Part shown: in pieces, positions 1-8,228 of the stretch | Position numbering within the stretch: position 1 is the first letter of the stretch | Layout: each line of letters begins with the position of its first letter | Source: Limnohabitans kasalickyi | GTDB taxonomy: Bacteria > Pseudomonadota > Gammaproteobacteria > Burkholderiales > Burkholderiaceae_C | Assembly (NCBI GenBank): GCA_965234325.1 | Contig: OZ248416.1 | Span: forward strand, 186,001 to 250,000 | Length of the DNA: 64,000 nt | Reading direction: 5' to 3' | Translations under genes and position numbers: made by a program | The notes under the pieces: model-generated | Database searches by the model: none | What the model saw: only the letters and a program-made list of their open reading frames with translations | Told to the model about the DNA's origin: nothing

Positions 1-42
1 TACGACGTCACGCGCGATCAGTTGCGCCACATCCTGTCATGA
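1..42 (+). CDS. 3' end of a gene upstream of fliJ (probably fliI)
   Basis: An open frame enters the window at base 1 and stops with TGA at 40-42, giving 13 codons. The TGA overlaps the ATG of fliJ (39-41), so the two genes are translationally coupled. In flagellar operons the gene directly before fliJ is normally fliI, the export ATPase. The identity is inferred from position only, because 13 residues are too few to recognise. Confidence 0.35.
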   Translation, partial: YDVTRDQLRHILS

Positions 43-479
43 AGCCCCGCGCCGCTTGGCCGATCTTGGCTAAAAAAGCCAAAGAAAAGTGTGAAGAGGC
101 GCAAGCTGACGTGGTCAAGTCGCGCGAACGTGTGACGCATTTGGAGCAAAGCCGCGAACGCATGGAAATGCTCTACCTCGATTACGTGCACCGTTCTAAA
201 GAAGCCGAGAAAAAGCTGCACAGCATGGCCGAGACGCTGAACTTTCGCGGTTTTATGCAGCAAGTCAAAGCGTTGGTGCAGCGCGTGGATGCAGACTTGG
301 TCAAAGCCAACCAAGACCTAGACAACAAAAAAATGATGCTGTTGGCCGCAGAGAAAAAGCGTATTCAGATGGAAACCTTGATGGAGCAAGACCTCAAGCA
401 AGTGCGCGCGTTTCACCAAAAACGGGAGCAGCGCGAGATGGATGCGGCGGGTGTGATGCTCTACAACCTCAAGTCTTGA
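39..479 (+). CDS. fliJ: flagellar export protein FliJ
   Basis: 146 residues, the usual FliJ length. The protein is almost entirely charged heptad-like helix (Lys, Glu, Gln, Arg rich), as expected for the FliJ coiled coil that plugs into the FliI ATPase ring and acts as escort and stalk of the flagellar type III export gate. It overlaps the preceding reading frame by 4 nt, the coupling seen for fliI-fliJ. FliJ diverges quickly in sequence, so the call rests on length, coiled-coil character and the fliOPQR-flhB genes a kilobase downstream. Confidence 0.8.
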   Translation: MKPRAAWPILAKKAKEKCEEAQADVVKSRERVTHLEQSRERMEMLYLDYVHRSKEAEKKLHSMAETLNFRGFMQQVKALVQRVDADLVKANQDLDNKKMMLLAAEKKRIQMETLMEQDLKQVRAFHQKREQREMDAAGVMLYNLKS

Positions 480-507
480 GCCTTTAACCCACCCGCTTCA
501 GAGTCCT

Positions 508-1263
508 TTACGGGGCTTCTATCCAGCCCGCTTGCAGCCAATGCCAGTCGTCATGTTTAAACGCCCACGGCAACAATTGGGTGGCGGTGCCGGTGGGGAA
601 CACGTCTTGCGTCAAATGGTCGCGCCATTCGCCGGTGGCGCCGACGCTGCTCAACAGGGTTTGTGAAACAGCCGTCACTTCAGCGCCGCTCAGGGCGAAT
701 CGCGTGGGGATGTTGGCCAAGATGGCTTGGCCGTTTGTCGGGCCAGAGAACAGGTCGTGCACGCTGCCCCATGCGCGTCCCTTCAAGTGCACTTTTAAGT
801 TTTGTAGTTCTTTTTCCGCACGCACCACATCACCGACGCGGAACCGATGTTGGCCCAATACGTTGTCAAACCAAACACTGGCCTGGGGGTGTTGGCGCAG
901 TAACTCGGGCAGAGTGGCGAGTGCGTCCTGACGGTGGTGTGTGACCTGAACACCCCGTTGTTGCAGATGAGCCCCGTGGCGCCAGTTGAAAAGTCGGGCA
1001 GCCAAGGGGTCGATGTCGTAGGCAGCGATGGTTTGAAACCGAGCGAGCCAAGCGGGCGGCATCATCCAGCCAGCGCTGCCACCGATGAGCAGTAGGTGTG
1101 GGGTTTGCGGTTGCACCTTGGCTAAAAAATCGTCCAAGTGCTGCACCGTGGCTTGCCACCTTGGGCGTGAGCGCCACGCATGCAGGTGCCAGCTCAAGCC
1201 GCCCGTGCCTCCCGCATGCAAGAGGTCCAGCCAAGACGGTATGACGGCTTTGTGGGAAGACAT
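508..1263 (-). CDS. SAM-dependent methyltransferase-like (spermidine-synthase-fold) protein
   Basis: 251 residues. Near residue 58 there is a strand-loop of the type LLLIGGSAGW, followed about 20 residues later by an acidic residue in AAYDIDPLA. This is the layout of a class I Rossmann methyltransferase or spermidine synthase nucleotide site. The later segment ASVWFDNVLGQ may be motif IV. I do not recognise a specific family and no substrate can be named. It lies convergent to fliJ and back to back with fliO, breaking the flagellar gene run. The ATG at 1263 is the first in frame. Confidence 0.55.
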   Translation of the reverse strand: MSSHKAVIPSWLDLLHAGGTGGLSWHLHAWRSRPRWQATVQHLDDFLAKVQPQTPHLLLIGGSAGWMMPPAWLARFQTIAAYDIDPLAARLFNWRHGAHLQQRGVQVTHHRQDALATLPELLRQHPQASVWFDNVLGQHRFRVGDVVRAEKELQNLKVHLKGRAWGSVHDLFSGPTNGQAILANIPTRFALSGAEVTAVSQTLLSSVGATGEWRDHLTQDVFPTGTATQLLPWAFKHDDWHWLQAGWIEAP

Positions 1264-1367
1264 GCAATGACTATAGCGTCAGTCTTACTTGGCACGCCCC
1301 TTGCATGACACCTCCATACAGGCACGCCAGGTGTCGAAAAAGCGTCAGTGCGCACAGGAAATTCAAC

Positions 1368-1640
1368 ATGCAAAGTTTCGATTGGGGCCAGTTCTTCGCC
1401 AGTACCTTGGGGGTGCTGTTGTTGCTGTGCGCAGCGCTGTGGTGGGTCAAACGCAACCGCGTCATGGGCAACGGCGTGGTGTCTGACCGACGCATTCAGG
1501 TGAAAGAGGCCTTACCTTTGAGCCTGAAGCACAAAATTGTGTTGATTCAAGTAGACAACCAGATGGTGCTCACCAGCGTCAGCCCTGGCGAGGTGAAGAC
1601 CTTACACACTTGGACTGAAGGGACTCACCATGTTGCGTAA
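1368..1640 (+). CDS. fliO: flagellar biosynthetic protein FliO
   Basis: 90 residues: a short N-terminus, one membrane segment at about residues 8-27 (FFASTLGVLLLLCAALWWV), then a small basic cytoplasmic domain with the conserved beta-rich stretch around IQVKEALPLSLKHKIVLIQVD. This is the FliO pattern. FliO is a scaffold that helps assemble the FliP pentamer in the inner membrane. The ATG at 1368 is chosen because AGGAAA lies six bases upstream and the membrane segment follows directly; an in-frame start at 1305 would add 21 unlikely residues. The end overlaps fliP by 11 nt. Confidence 0.8.
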   Translation: MQSFDWGQFFASTLGVLLLLCAALWWVKRNRVMGNGVVSDRRIQVKEALPLSLKHKIVLIQVDNQMVLTSVSPGEVKTLHTWTEGTHHVA

Positions 1641-2397
1641 GCCCATCACCAAAAAGATTCTTTATGTCATCTTGGGCCTGCTGCTGATCGCGTTGATATC
1701 ACTGCCCATGATGGGTCACGCCCAAGGCTTGCCCATGGTGAACGTCACCGGTGGCAAGAGTGGTCAGCAGTACAGCATGAGCCTGCAATTGCTGGGCTTG
1801 ATGACCACGCTCACGCTGCTGCCCTCGATGTTGCTGATGATGACCTCGTTTGTGCGCATCATCATCGTCTTGTCCATCTTGCGCCAAGCGCTGGGCACAG
1901 CCCAAACGCCGCCTAACACCGTGTTGGTGGGCTTGGCTTTGTTTCTCACGTTTTTCATCATGTCACCGGTGTTTGAGCAGGTGTACAAGGAGGCTATTGG
2001 CCCTTACATGAACAGCACGCTTGACTTTGACAAAGCCCTCATGAAAGCTGAAGCGCCAGTGCGCGACTTCATGACCAAGCAGACGCGGGAAGACGACATT
2101 GCGATGTTCATGCAAATCTCCAACCGCCGCGAGTTGCAAGATGCGGCGCAAGTGCCGTTCACCACCTTGATGCCTGCGTTCATCACATCAGAGATCAAGA
2201 GCGCGTTCACGATTGGTTTCTTGATTTACATCCCCTTTGTGGTGATTGATTTGATCGTTGCCAGCGTGTTGATGTCCATGGGCATGATGATGTTGTCGCC
2301 CATGATCATTTCGATGCCCATCAAGCTCATGTTGTTTGTGCTGATCGATGGTTGGACGCTGTTGATGGCGTCGCTGGCCAACAGCTTTGTGTTTTAA
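1630..2397 (+). CDS. fliP: flagellar export gate protein FliP
   Basis: 255 residues, normal length. A cleavable signal-like N-terminus (ending around HAQG, residue 32) is followed by the hallmark FliP region MTSFVRIIIVLSILRQALG and the C-terminal membrane pair ending in LMLFVLIDGWTLL. FliP forms the pentameric core of the flagellar type III export pore with FliQ and FliR. The start overlaps fliO by 11 nt and fliQ follows after 10 nt, so fliOPQR is one transcription unit. Recognition is firm. Confidence 0.97.
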   Translation: MLRKPITKKILYVILGLLLIALISLPMMGHAQGLPMVNVTGGKSGQQYSMSLQLLGLMTTLTLLPSMLLMMTSFVRIIIVLSILRQALGTAQTPPNTVLVGLALFLTFFIMSPVFEQVYKEAIGPYMNSTLDFDKALMKAEAPVRDFMTKQTREDDIAMFMQISNRRELQDAAQVPFTTLMPAFITSEIKSAFTIGFLIYIPFVVIDLIVASVLMSMGMMMLSPMIISMPIKLMLFVLIDGWTLLMASLANSFVF

Positions 2398-2407
2398 GGA
2401 GAGACGT

Positions 2408-2677
2408 ATGGACACCGCAACCGTCGTCGATTTAGCCCGTCAAGCCTTATGGATGACCATGCTCATTTCTGCCCCCTTGTTGGGCGTGGGCTTGGTGGTG
2501 GGTTTAGTGATTGGTATTTTTCAGGCCGCCACCTCGATCAACGAGCAGACTTTGAGTTTTATCCCGAAGCTGGTGTGCATTGGCTTGACCATGGCCATTG
2601 CCGGTGGCTGGATGATCAACACCATGGTGGACTACACCAAGGGCATCTTCACCCGCATTCCCAGTTTGTTCATCTGA
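2408..2677 (+). CDS. fliQ: flagellar export gate protein FliQ
   Basis: 89 residues, typical length, with two hydrophobic helices (about 15-40 and 50-75) and the family features APLLGVGLVVGLVIGIFQAAT and EQTLSFIPKLV. FliQ packs around the FliP/FliR export gate. The ATG at 2408 is preceded by AAGGAGA and matches the usual FliQ N-terminus; an in-frame start at 2387 overlaps fliP and adds seven unlikely residues. Confidence 0.96.
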   Translation: MDTATVVDLARQALWMTMLISAPLLGVGLVVGLVIGIFQAATSINEQTLSFIPKLVCIGLTMAIAGGWMINTMVDYTKGIFTRIPSLFI

Positions 2678-2689
2678 TAGCCACAGCGC

Positions 2690-3460
2690 ATGAACGCCTC
2701 ACTCATTGAAATTTTGGACAAGTTTTTGGTCGTCATTTGGCCAATGCTGCGCTTGTCTGCGTTTCTGGCGTTCACGTCTATTTTTTCGATCCGTGCGGTC
2801 AACATGCGTATTCGCGTGTTGCTTGGGTTTGCAATGGCCTTTTTGGTGTCGCAGCAACTCGACATTCCCCGCATCGACCCGCTCAGTGCTGAGGGCTTGA
2901 TGGAGATCTTCCGTCAAATTTTGATTGGGTTGACCATGGGCTTGGTGTCGCAAGTGGCGTCGGCTGCGATGGTGGTGGCAGGGCAGGCCATTTCGGGTTC
3001 GATGGGTTTGTCGATCGCCAACATGATGGACCCGAACATGGGTAACGTGCCCGTGATTTCTCAGTTTTTCAACATCTTGGGCACGCTGGTGTTTTTGGGC
3101 ATGGGCGGCCATTTGATTGTGTTTGGTTTGGTGTTGGAGTCGTTTCAACTCATCCCGATTGGCCAGCCGTTTTTCAGCCAAGACATGTTGGGCAAGATGC
3201 TCAACTGGAGCGCCATGATGTTCTTGGGCGCGTTGCTGATCGCTCTTCCCGTGATGATGACTTTGTTGTTCATCAACGTGGGCCTTGGTTTTGTGGCGCG
3301 TGCTGCGCCCAGCTTGAATATTTTCACAGTGGGTTTTCCGGCCTTGATCTTGGCGGGTTTTGTGATTTTGATTTTCTCCATGGGCAACAACGTGATGCGC
3401 ATTCAATGGGTGTGGACGCAGGCGTTCATGGTGCTTCGGTCGTTTTTAGGAGCCAGCTGA
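2690..3460 (+). CDS. fliR: flagellar export gate protein FliR
   Basis: 256 residues with about six membrane helices and the FliR landmark segments PMLRLSAFLAF near the N-terminus, GLVSQVASAAMVVAGQAISG in the middle and GLGFVARAAPSLNIF near residue 200. FliR caps the helical FliP5Q4R1 export gate. It starts 12 nt after fliQ, and flhB begins 1 nt after its stop, an arrangement in which fliR and flhB are directly linked. Confidence 0.96.
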   Translation: MNASLIEILDKFLVVIWPMLRLSAFLAFTSIFSIRAVNMRIRVLLGFAMAFLVSQQLDIPRIDPLSAEGLMEIFRQILIGLTMGLVSQVASAAMVVAGQAISGSMGLSIANMMDPNMGNVPVISQFFNILGTLVFLGMGGHLIVFGLVLESFQLIPIGQPFFSQDMLGKMLNWSAMMFLGALLIALPVMMTLLFINVGLGFVARAAPSLNIFTVGFPALILAGFVILIFSMGNNVMRIQWVWTQAFMVLRSFLGAS

Positions 3461-3461
3461 C

Positions 3462-4610
3462 ATGTCAGAAGAAAGCGGCGCAGACAAAACCGAAGAACCG
3501 ACGGCGCAGCGGCTGAAAAAAGCGCGCGACGATGGCCAGATTGCCCGTTCGCAAGAGCTGGCTCCTGCTGCCATGATGGTGATTGCCACTTTGTTTTTCA
3601 CCATGATGGGGCAGTACCTCTTTAATGGGATGGGCAATTTGTTCAAAAAGCAGCTGCAGTTTGATCGGCTGATTGTCGACAAGCCAGATTTGTTGCCAGC
3701 TATTTTTGGACACTCCATGCTGGACGGTTTTTTGATCATCTTGCCCTTGATGGCCATCCTTTATGTGATCGCTATTTTGTCGACCGTTTTGGCAGGTGGC
3801 TTCATTTTTGCGCCCAGTTTGGCGATGCCCAAGTTCAACAAGCTCAATCCGTTGACAGGCTTGGCACGCACGTTCGGGCCGCAGGCGTTGATCAACTTGG
3901 GCAAGGCCTTGTTGAAGTTTTTAGTGGTGGGCGCGATCTTGTTGGTCTCGGTCATGAACAACTTGCAAGACCTCACCCACATCTCGCAAATGGATTTGGG
4001 GCCTGCCATCAAAGTGGCGGGCACCATCATTGTGGATTCCTGTTTTTGGCTCAGCCTCGGCCTGGTGTTGGTTGCTTTGGTGGATGTGCCTTTGCAACGC
4101 CATCAACTCAACAAGAAGTTGAAGATGACCAAGCAAGAGGTGCGCGACGAGATGAAGAACTCGGAAGGTAACCCCGAGGTCAAAGGTCAAATTCGTCGCC
4201 GTCAGCATGAAATCTTGAACAACAAAATGATGTCGAAGGTGAAAGACGCCGATGTCGTGATCACCAACCCCACCCACTTTGCGGTGGCTTTGTCGTATGA
4301 CCCAACGGGCGATGGCGCGCCGATGTTGGTGGCCAAAGGGGAGGACGGTTTGGCTGCTCGCATTCGTGAAGAAGCCAAGGAGCATGGTGTGTATCTGTTT
4401 GAGGCGCCTTTGTTGGCTCGCGCCTTATACTTCACGACGAAGCTGGATCACCCGATTCCAGAGGCCTTGTACCACGCTGTTGCACAGGTGATTGCCTTTG
4501 TGTTCAGCTTGAATCAGTCCTATGGTCGAGGGCACGATGTGATCAAACCCGATCCGTCCATCCCCGACGAGATGAAGTTCGACGCCAACGGCAAAGCCAT
4601 GAACGCTTGA
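3462..4610 (+). CDS. flhB: flagellar export switch protein FlhB
   Basis: 382 residues, typical length. The N-terminus DKTEEPTAQRLKKARDDGQIARS is the classic FlhB amphipathic start. Four membrane helices follow, then a cytoplasmic domain with the autocleavage motif Asn269-Pro270-Thr271-His272. Self-cleavage between Asn and Pro switches export from rod/hook to filament substrates. Here flhB follows fliR, whereas in many betaproteobacteria it sits with flhA elsewhere. No flhA is seen in this window. Confidence 0.97.
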   Translation: MSEESGADKTEEPTAQRLKKARDDGQIARSQELAPAAMMVIATLFFTMMGQYLFNGMGNLFKKQLQFDRLIVDKPDLLPAIFGHSMLDGFLIILPLMAILYVIAILSTVLAGGFIFAPSLAMPKFNKLNPLTGLARTFGPQALINLGKALLKFLVVGAILLVSVMNNLQDLTHISQMDLGPAIKVAGTIIVDSCFWLSLGLVLVALVDVPLQRHQLNKKLKMTKQEVRDEMKNSEGNPEVKGQIRRRQHEILNNKMMSKVKDADVVITNPTHFAVALSYDPTGDGAPMLVAKGEDGLAARIREEAKEHGVYLFEAPLLARALYFTTKLDHPIPEALYHAVAQVIAFVFSLNQSYGRGHDVIKPDPSIPDEMKFDANGKAMNA

Positions 4611-4627
4611 GACACCACTGAGCCACC

Positions 4628-6154
4628 ATGACAGATATTTTCCAAAGCCCCGGTGACCGGCTCCGGTTTGAAATTCTCCTCAAGTCTTTGACCGAGGGAA
4701 GCATCAACTTGGCCGTCTTGAGCGAGCACGACATGGTGCTCGACTATTACGGCAATTTGTTTGAAGAACGGTTGCGCGCCAAGGGCAACCACCAAGTGGA
4801 GTTTTGTTTTTCCACCAACTCTGAACGCTTGGTGCAAAAGTTCAATGAAATTTTGTCTGAGCTCACGCTGAATGAGGCGTTGGACAAAGACAAAAACCAC
4901 GCGCCACGTCGTTTTTTGATCTTCCGTGACTCGGTGTTGATGCAAGACTTCGAGTTGCAGCTGTTGGCGCGTTTGGTGAACGGTTTTCCAGCAGGCAATA
5001 TCAACGTGATTTTGTTGATCAACAGTGCGGCTGATTTCCGCAGCAAGATCGCAGCCTTTGGAAAAAATTTACTCGAGTGGGACGTCGAAACCCAAGCTGG
5101 CGAGGCTAAAAAACCGCTGACTGATTGGGTGGCTGATTCTGCAGAGGCGCAGGATGCTCAGATTGAGCCCACCTTGTCTCCGTTTCCCACAACGCTCGCG
5201 CCACCCAGTGCCGACGCGCTGGAGCTTTTAAAGCCGCCGGCAAAAACGTCATGGCGTGTGCCTGTGTTTGGCAAGTCAGCTGAGGCTGCCCCTGTCAACG
5301 ATGCATTGCCTGCCGCACCGATGCCTGAGGTGTCGCGTGAGCCCGTGTTGCAAGCCAGTGCTGCGCTGACTGCCCCCAAAGTTGCTGAAGCTGAGGTACT
5401 GACGGCCCCTCGCAAATCAATCTGGGACTGGCTGTTGTTGGCATTTTTGTTGTCAGTGGCTGCTTTTGGTGTGATGTACCAAGAGTTGGTCATGCAAGAG
5501 GTTGACGCTTTTAAGAAGTATTTGTTGCGCGGCACACCGGCTGCTGTGTCGTCTGAAAAAGATGCGGCTGTGGCTGCTGCTGCCGCGGCTGCTGCCAGTG
5601 CTGCCGCGTCGGCTCAAGCGCAAGTCGCATCGAGCGCGGCGGCATCTGCCGCGGTTGAGCCCGCGTCGCAGGTTGCCAGTTCCCCTGAATTGGCCGCATC
5701 AACGCCTGCGCTGATGCCAGCCTCAGCCGCGTTGCCTGCCGTCGTTTCGGCGCCACTTGTGGTTCCTGATAAAGCAGTCCCTGTTGTCGAACCACCCAAA
5801 GTGGCGGATAAACCCAAGCCCAAACCGACCGAAAAAGCGCCCGCCAAAGTTGCGGACGTTTCTGCCGATGACGCTTGGTTGGACAAGTTGCCGCCCAATG
5901 GGTTTGTTGTGCAATTGGCGGCGTTTGACACACAGGCCGAGGCGCTGGCCTTTCAGCGCAGCAACGCGGTCTTCGCCAATGCGCGCATTGTGGGTGCGCC
6001 CAAGAAGGGCTCAGCCCAGCGGTACTTTATTGTGTTGTCACGGCCCATGGCAGACAAAGCCCAAGCTGATGCTTTTATGCAGTCCAGTCCTTTGTTGGCC
6101 AAAGGATGGCTGCGCAGCGTGAAATCGCTGAAAGCTCAATTTAACAAGCCCTAA
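4628..6154 (+). CDS. membrane protein with C-terminal SPOR domain, flagellar-locus associated
   Basis: 508 residues in four parts. Residues 1-155 form a globular alpha/beta domain (segments RRFLIFRDS, LLARLVNGFPAGNINVILLIN) that loosely recalls the AAA-type domain of DamX/ExeA-like proteins but has no Walker A motif. One membrane helix lies at about 265-285 (WLLLAFLLSVAAFGVMY). An Ala/Ser/Pro/Lys-rich linker, probably periplasmic, spans 300-410. A SPOR fold lies at 421-505 (GFVVQLAAFDTQAEAL). SPOR domains bind denuded septal peptidoglycan. It starts 18 nt after flhB, so it is likely co-transcribed with the flagellar genes. The SPOR call is good; the function is inferred only as cell-wall or polar targeting. 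Confidence 0.7.
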   Translation: MTDIFQSPGDRLRFEILLKSLTEGSINLAVLSEHDMVLDYYGNLFEERLRAKGNHQVEFCFSTNSERLVQKFNEILSELTLNEALDKDKNHAPRRFLIFRDSVLMQDFELQLLARLVNGFPAGNINVILLINSAADFRSKIAAFGKNLLEWDVETQAGEAKKPLTDWVADSAEAQDAQIEPTLSPFPTTLAPPSADALELLKPPAKTSWRVPVFGKSAEAAPVNDALPAAPMPEVSREPVLQASAALTAPKVAEAEVLTAPRKSIWDWLLLAFLLSVAAFGVMYQELVMQEVDAFKKYLLRGTPAAVSSEKDAAVAAAAAAAASAAASAQAQVASSAAASAAVEPASQVASSPELAASTPALMPASAALPAVVSAPLVVPDKAVPVVEPPKVADKPKPKPTEKAPAKVADVSADDAWLDKLPPNGFVVQLAAFDTQAEALAFQRSNAVFANARIVGAPKKGSAQRYFIVLSRPMADKAQADAFMQSSPLLAKGWLRSVKSLKAQFNKP

Positions 6155-6167
6155 GAGGGGACGAACC

Positions 6168-6632
6168 ATGAGAATTACAGAAGATACAGACGCGAAGAAA
6201 TTCGTCGATGAGATTGAAATCCCAGATGCCGATGACGTGGAGTTATCGCCCGCCAAGTCAGCCGGTGACGTGGTTCGCTCCTCGGGTGAGGCCCCTTTTG
6301 CCAAAAGCTATGCACCCGAGTCGTTGCCCAAAATAGAGCTGCCTGATTTGCCGGTTGATGCGGTGAGTGTGTCTGCGCAGACTTTGGCTGAGATCGATGA
6401 TTCGGACGAGGAAGATCCACTGTCTGAGCCCGCGCTGGCTTTGTCCGCGCCAGATCCAGAATTAGACCCAGAGATGGAAGCTGAACTGTTGGCGGCCATT
6501 CAAGTAATGAAGGCTCAAGCCGATCAACGTGCAGAGATCATGCAAGCTCGCATGGGCAAGCTCTCCGGCAAGATTAGTTCGTTGAACGACAAGCTGGATC
6601 GACTTGTAAACAGTTCAAGGATAGAGGTTTGA
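6168..6632 (+). CDS. acidic protein of unknown function
   Basis: 154 residues, unrecognised. The first about 110 residues are strongly acidic and low in complexity (many Asp, Glu, Ser, Pro; for example SDEEDPLSEPALALS). The last about 45 form a probable helix/coiled coil (AIQVMKAQADQRAEIM through KLDRLVNSS). There is no signal peptide or membrane segment. It lies 13 nt after the SPOR gene and its stop sits 2 nt before the next ATG, so all three genes are probably made and used together, for example as cytoplasmic partner of the two membrane proteins (inference). Confidence 0.6.
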   Translation: MRITEDTDAKKFVDEIEIPDADDVELSPAKSAGDVVRSSGEAPFAKSYAPESLPKIELPDLPVDAVSVSAQTLAEIDDSDEEDPLSEPALALSAPDPELDPEMEAELLAAIQVMKAQADQRAEIMQARMGKLSGKISSLNDKLDRLVNSSRIEV

Positions 6633-6634
6633 CC

Positions 6635-7708
6635 ATGGCTGATGATGCCCAACAACCCGCCCAAGGTGAACCCTTGGTGAATGTGGCCTCCACGGCAGAT
6701 CGCTTGAGAGAGATCGCCAGTCAAGCTTTAGACAGCAATGAAGTTGCACGGCAAATTGAAGAGCTCACCTCGGTGGTGCTCGACTCTGCTGAAGTGTCTA
6801 CGCGTTCGGCGTCGGTGGCCGCCGATATCAGCGCAACCATGCGCGCTGTGGTGGTCAAGATTCAAAGCAACAACCGTCGCAACATTTTGCATTCGCGCAT
6901 TGTGTTGGCCGTTTTTGCGGCGTGCTTGCTGGTGGCGATTGGCATTTTCTTGGGCATCAGCTTGAAAATGACCAAGTCGATCAAAGAGCTTGACACCATG
7001 ATTTATGCAATGGCCAAACGTGTCATCGAAGTGGATGCCAGTTTGACCGCCATCGGTAAAACCAACTCTGATTTCTCGGAGTTGACCGACAAGCAAGACG
7101 CCTTGACGATGACCCAAACACAAGTGGCTAACCGTTTGGAAGAGTTGAGCAAAGCGATGACGGCGTTGCCAACCAACATTGCCGACCAGTCCAACAAGTC
7201 CAGCGATGCCAAGTTCCAAGCCATGCAAAAACAGCTGCAAGGTTTGGAGGCCAAGTTGCAGTCCATGGAGAGCAAGTTGCAATCGTCTAGCCAAGCTGCG
7301 TCGCGTCAGCCTGCGCCTGCAGCGCCAAGTGGCCCGAGCACACAAACGCTGTTGAATGAAATTCAAAAGCTCAAACAAGACTTGAACACCTCGAGCCAGT
7401 CGCACGAAAAAGCGATGGCAGCCGCAGAGCGTGCTGCGGCCAAGGCTACGGAAAAAGCGGCTGCAGCGACGTCTGCTGCGGACAAGGCCGTGGCGTCTGA
7501 ACGCGCTGCTGCGGCTGAGCGTGTGGCTTTACAAAAGGCTGCGGCTGAACGGGCAGCCGCCGAGAAGCTGGCGTCCGAGCGTGCGGCCGCCGAAAAAGCA
7601 GCGGCTGAGCGCGCTGCAGCAGAAAGAGCGGCTGCAGAAAAAGCCAAAGCCGCCGCGGCAGTGCCGCCTAAAGACCGACCGATTCAATACCCGCGCGCTG
7701 CGGATTAA
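6635..7708 (+). CDS. coiled-coil membrane protein with TolA-like Ala/Glu/Lys tail
   Basis: 357 residues from the ATG at 6635 (AGAGG lies eight bases upstream; an in-frame TTG at 6629 is less likely). An N-terminal cytoplasmic helix region leads to one membrane helix at about 86-111 (IVLAVFAACLLVAIGIFLGI). A long coiled coil follows (120-260), then an Ala-rich segment from about 255 with repeated AAERAAAEK-type units up to residue 345. The design recalls TolA-like spanning rods. No enzymatic motif is visible. It is third in the post-flhB trio and probably forms a membrane-anchored scaffold. Family unknown to me. Confidence 0.6.
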   Translation: MADDAQQPAQGEPLVNVASTADRLREIASQALDSNEVARQIEELTSVVLDSAEVSTRSASVAADISATMRAVVVKIQSNNRRNILHSRIVLAVFAACLLVAIGIFLGISLKMTKSIKELDTMIYAMAKRVIEVDASLTAIGKTNSDFSELTDKQDALTMTQTQVANRLEELSKAMTALPTNIADQSNKSSDAKFQAMQKQLQGLEAKLQSMESKLQSSSQAASRQPAPAAPSGPSTQTLLNEIQKLKQDLNTSSQSHEKAMAAAERAAAKATEKAAAATSAADKAVASERAAAAERVALQKAAAERAAAEKLASERAAAEKAAAERAAAERAAAEKAKAAAAVPPKDRPIQYPRAAD

Positions 7709-7730
7709 AAATGTGCTGCGCTGGCTTACT

Positions 7731-8228
7731 TCAATAAAGTTTGTCTTGCAGTTTCGCCGCTAACTTAGATTGCGCCAAGGCTGAGACTTCGGCACGCAGT
7801 CGTGCAGAGGACAGTTGCTGGTCGGCTGCTTGTTGCACTTCTTGCAAGTGCGTCGTGATGTTGGTACGTAGTTCGGCCAAATCTTGGTCCAAGTGTTTGA
7901 GCCTATCTTGCAACTCACGCTGCAGCGCCATGCGTTGGCTCAGCAGGTTCACTTCCGCAGCGATGGTGCGCCAAGTTTGGGTCAGCTCGTCCGTCGGTGA
8001 AACCCGAAGTTGGTCAAACAATTCATGAATCAGCGGGTCAAAAACGTGGGGTTTGGCGTCACCTGGGCCCAGCGCTAGGGGTTCAGTCAAGGTGGGCACG
8101 TTGTCTGGCACGCTTTTGAGCAAGGTCGGTGGCGTCGCAGGCGCCATCGTTTTGGACTCATTCCAGCTGGGTTGAGGGGCCTGAGGCTGGAGACCCGGGA
8201 AGGACAAAAATTGTGGTTCGGCGCGCAT
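7731..8228 (-). CDS. hypothetical coiled-coil protein
   Basis: 165 residues on the opposite strand, convergent with the preceding trio and ending only 22 nt from it. The first about 60 residues are Pro/Gln-rich and probably unstructured. Residues 75-160 are predicted helix with heptad-like patterning (QRELQDRLKHLDQDLAELR and a C-terminal Ala/Leu/Lys-rich helix). It shows no signal peptide, membrane segment or recognisable domain. The ATG at 8228 is followed downstream by an AT-rich intergenic region that would contain its promoter. Confidence 0.5.
   Translation of the reverse strand: MRAEPQFLSFPGLQPQAPQPSWNESKTMAPATPPTLLKSVPDNVPTLTEPLALGPGDAKPHVFDPLIHELFDQLRVSPTDELTQTWRTIAAEVNLLSQRMALQRELQDRLKHLDQDLAELRTNITTHLQEVQQAADQQLSSARLRAEVSALAQSKLAAKLQDKLY

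Noticed and set aside
7431..7690. Possible CRISPR or short tandem repeats
   Set aside because: The repetition is in codons for Ala/Glu/Lys inside an open frame, with no constant repeat and spacer pattern.
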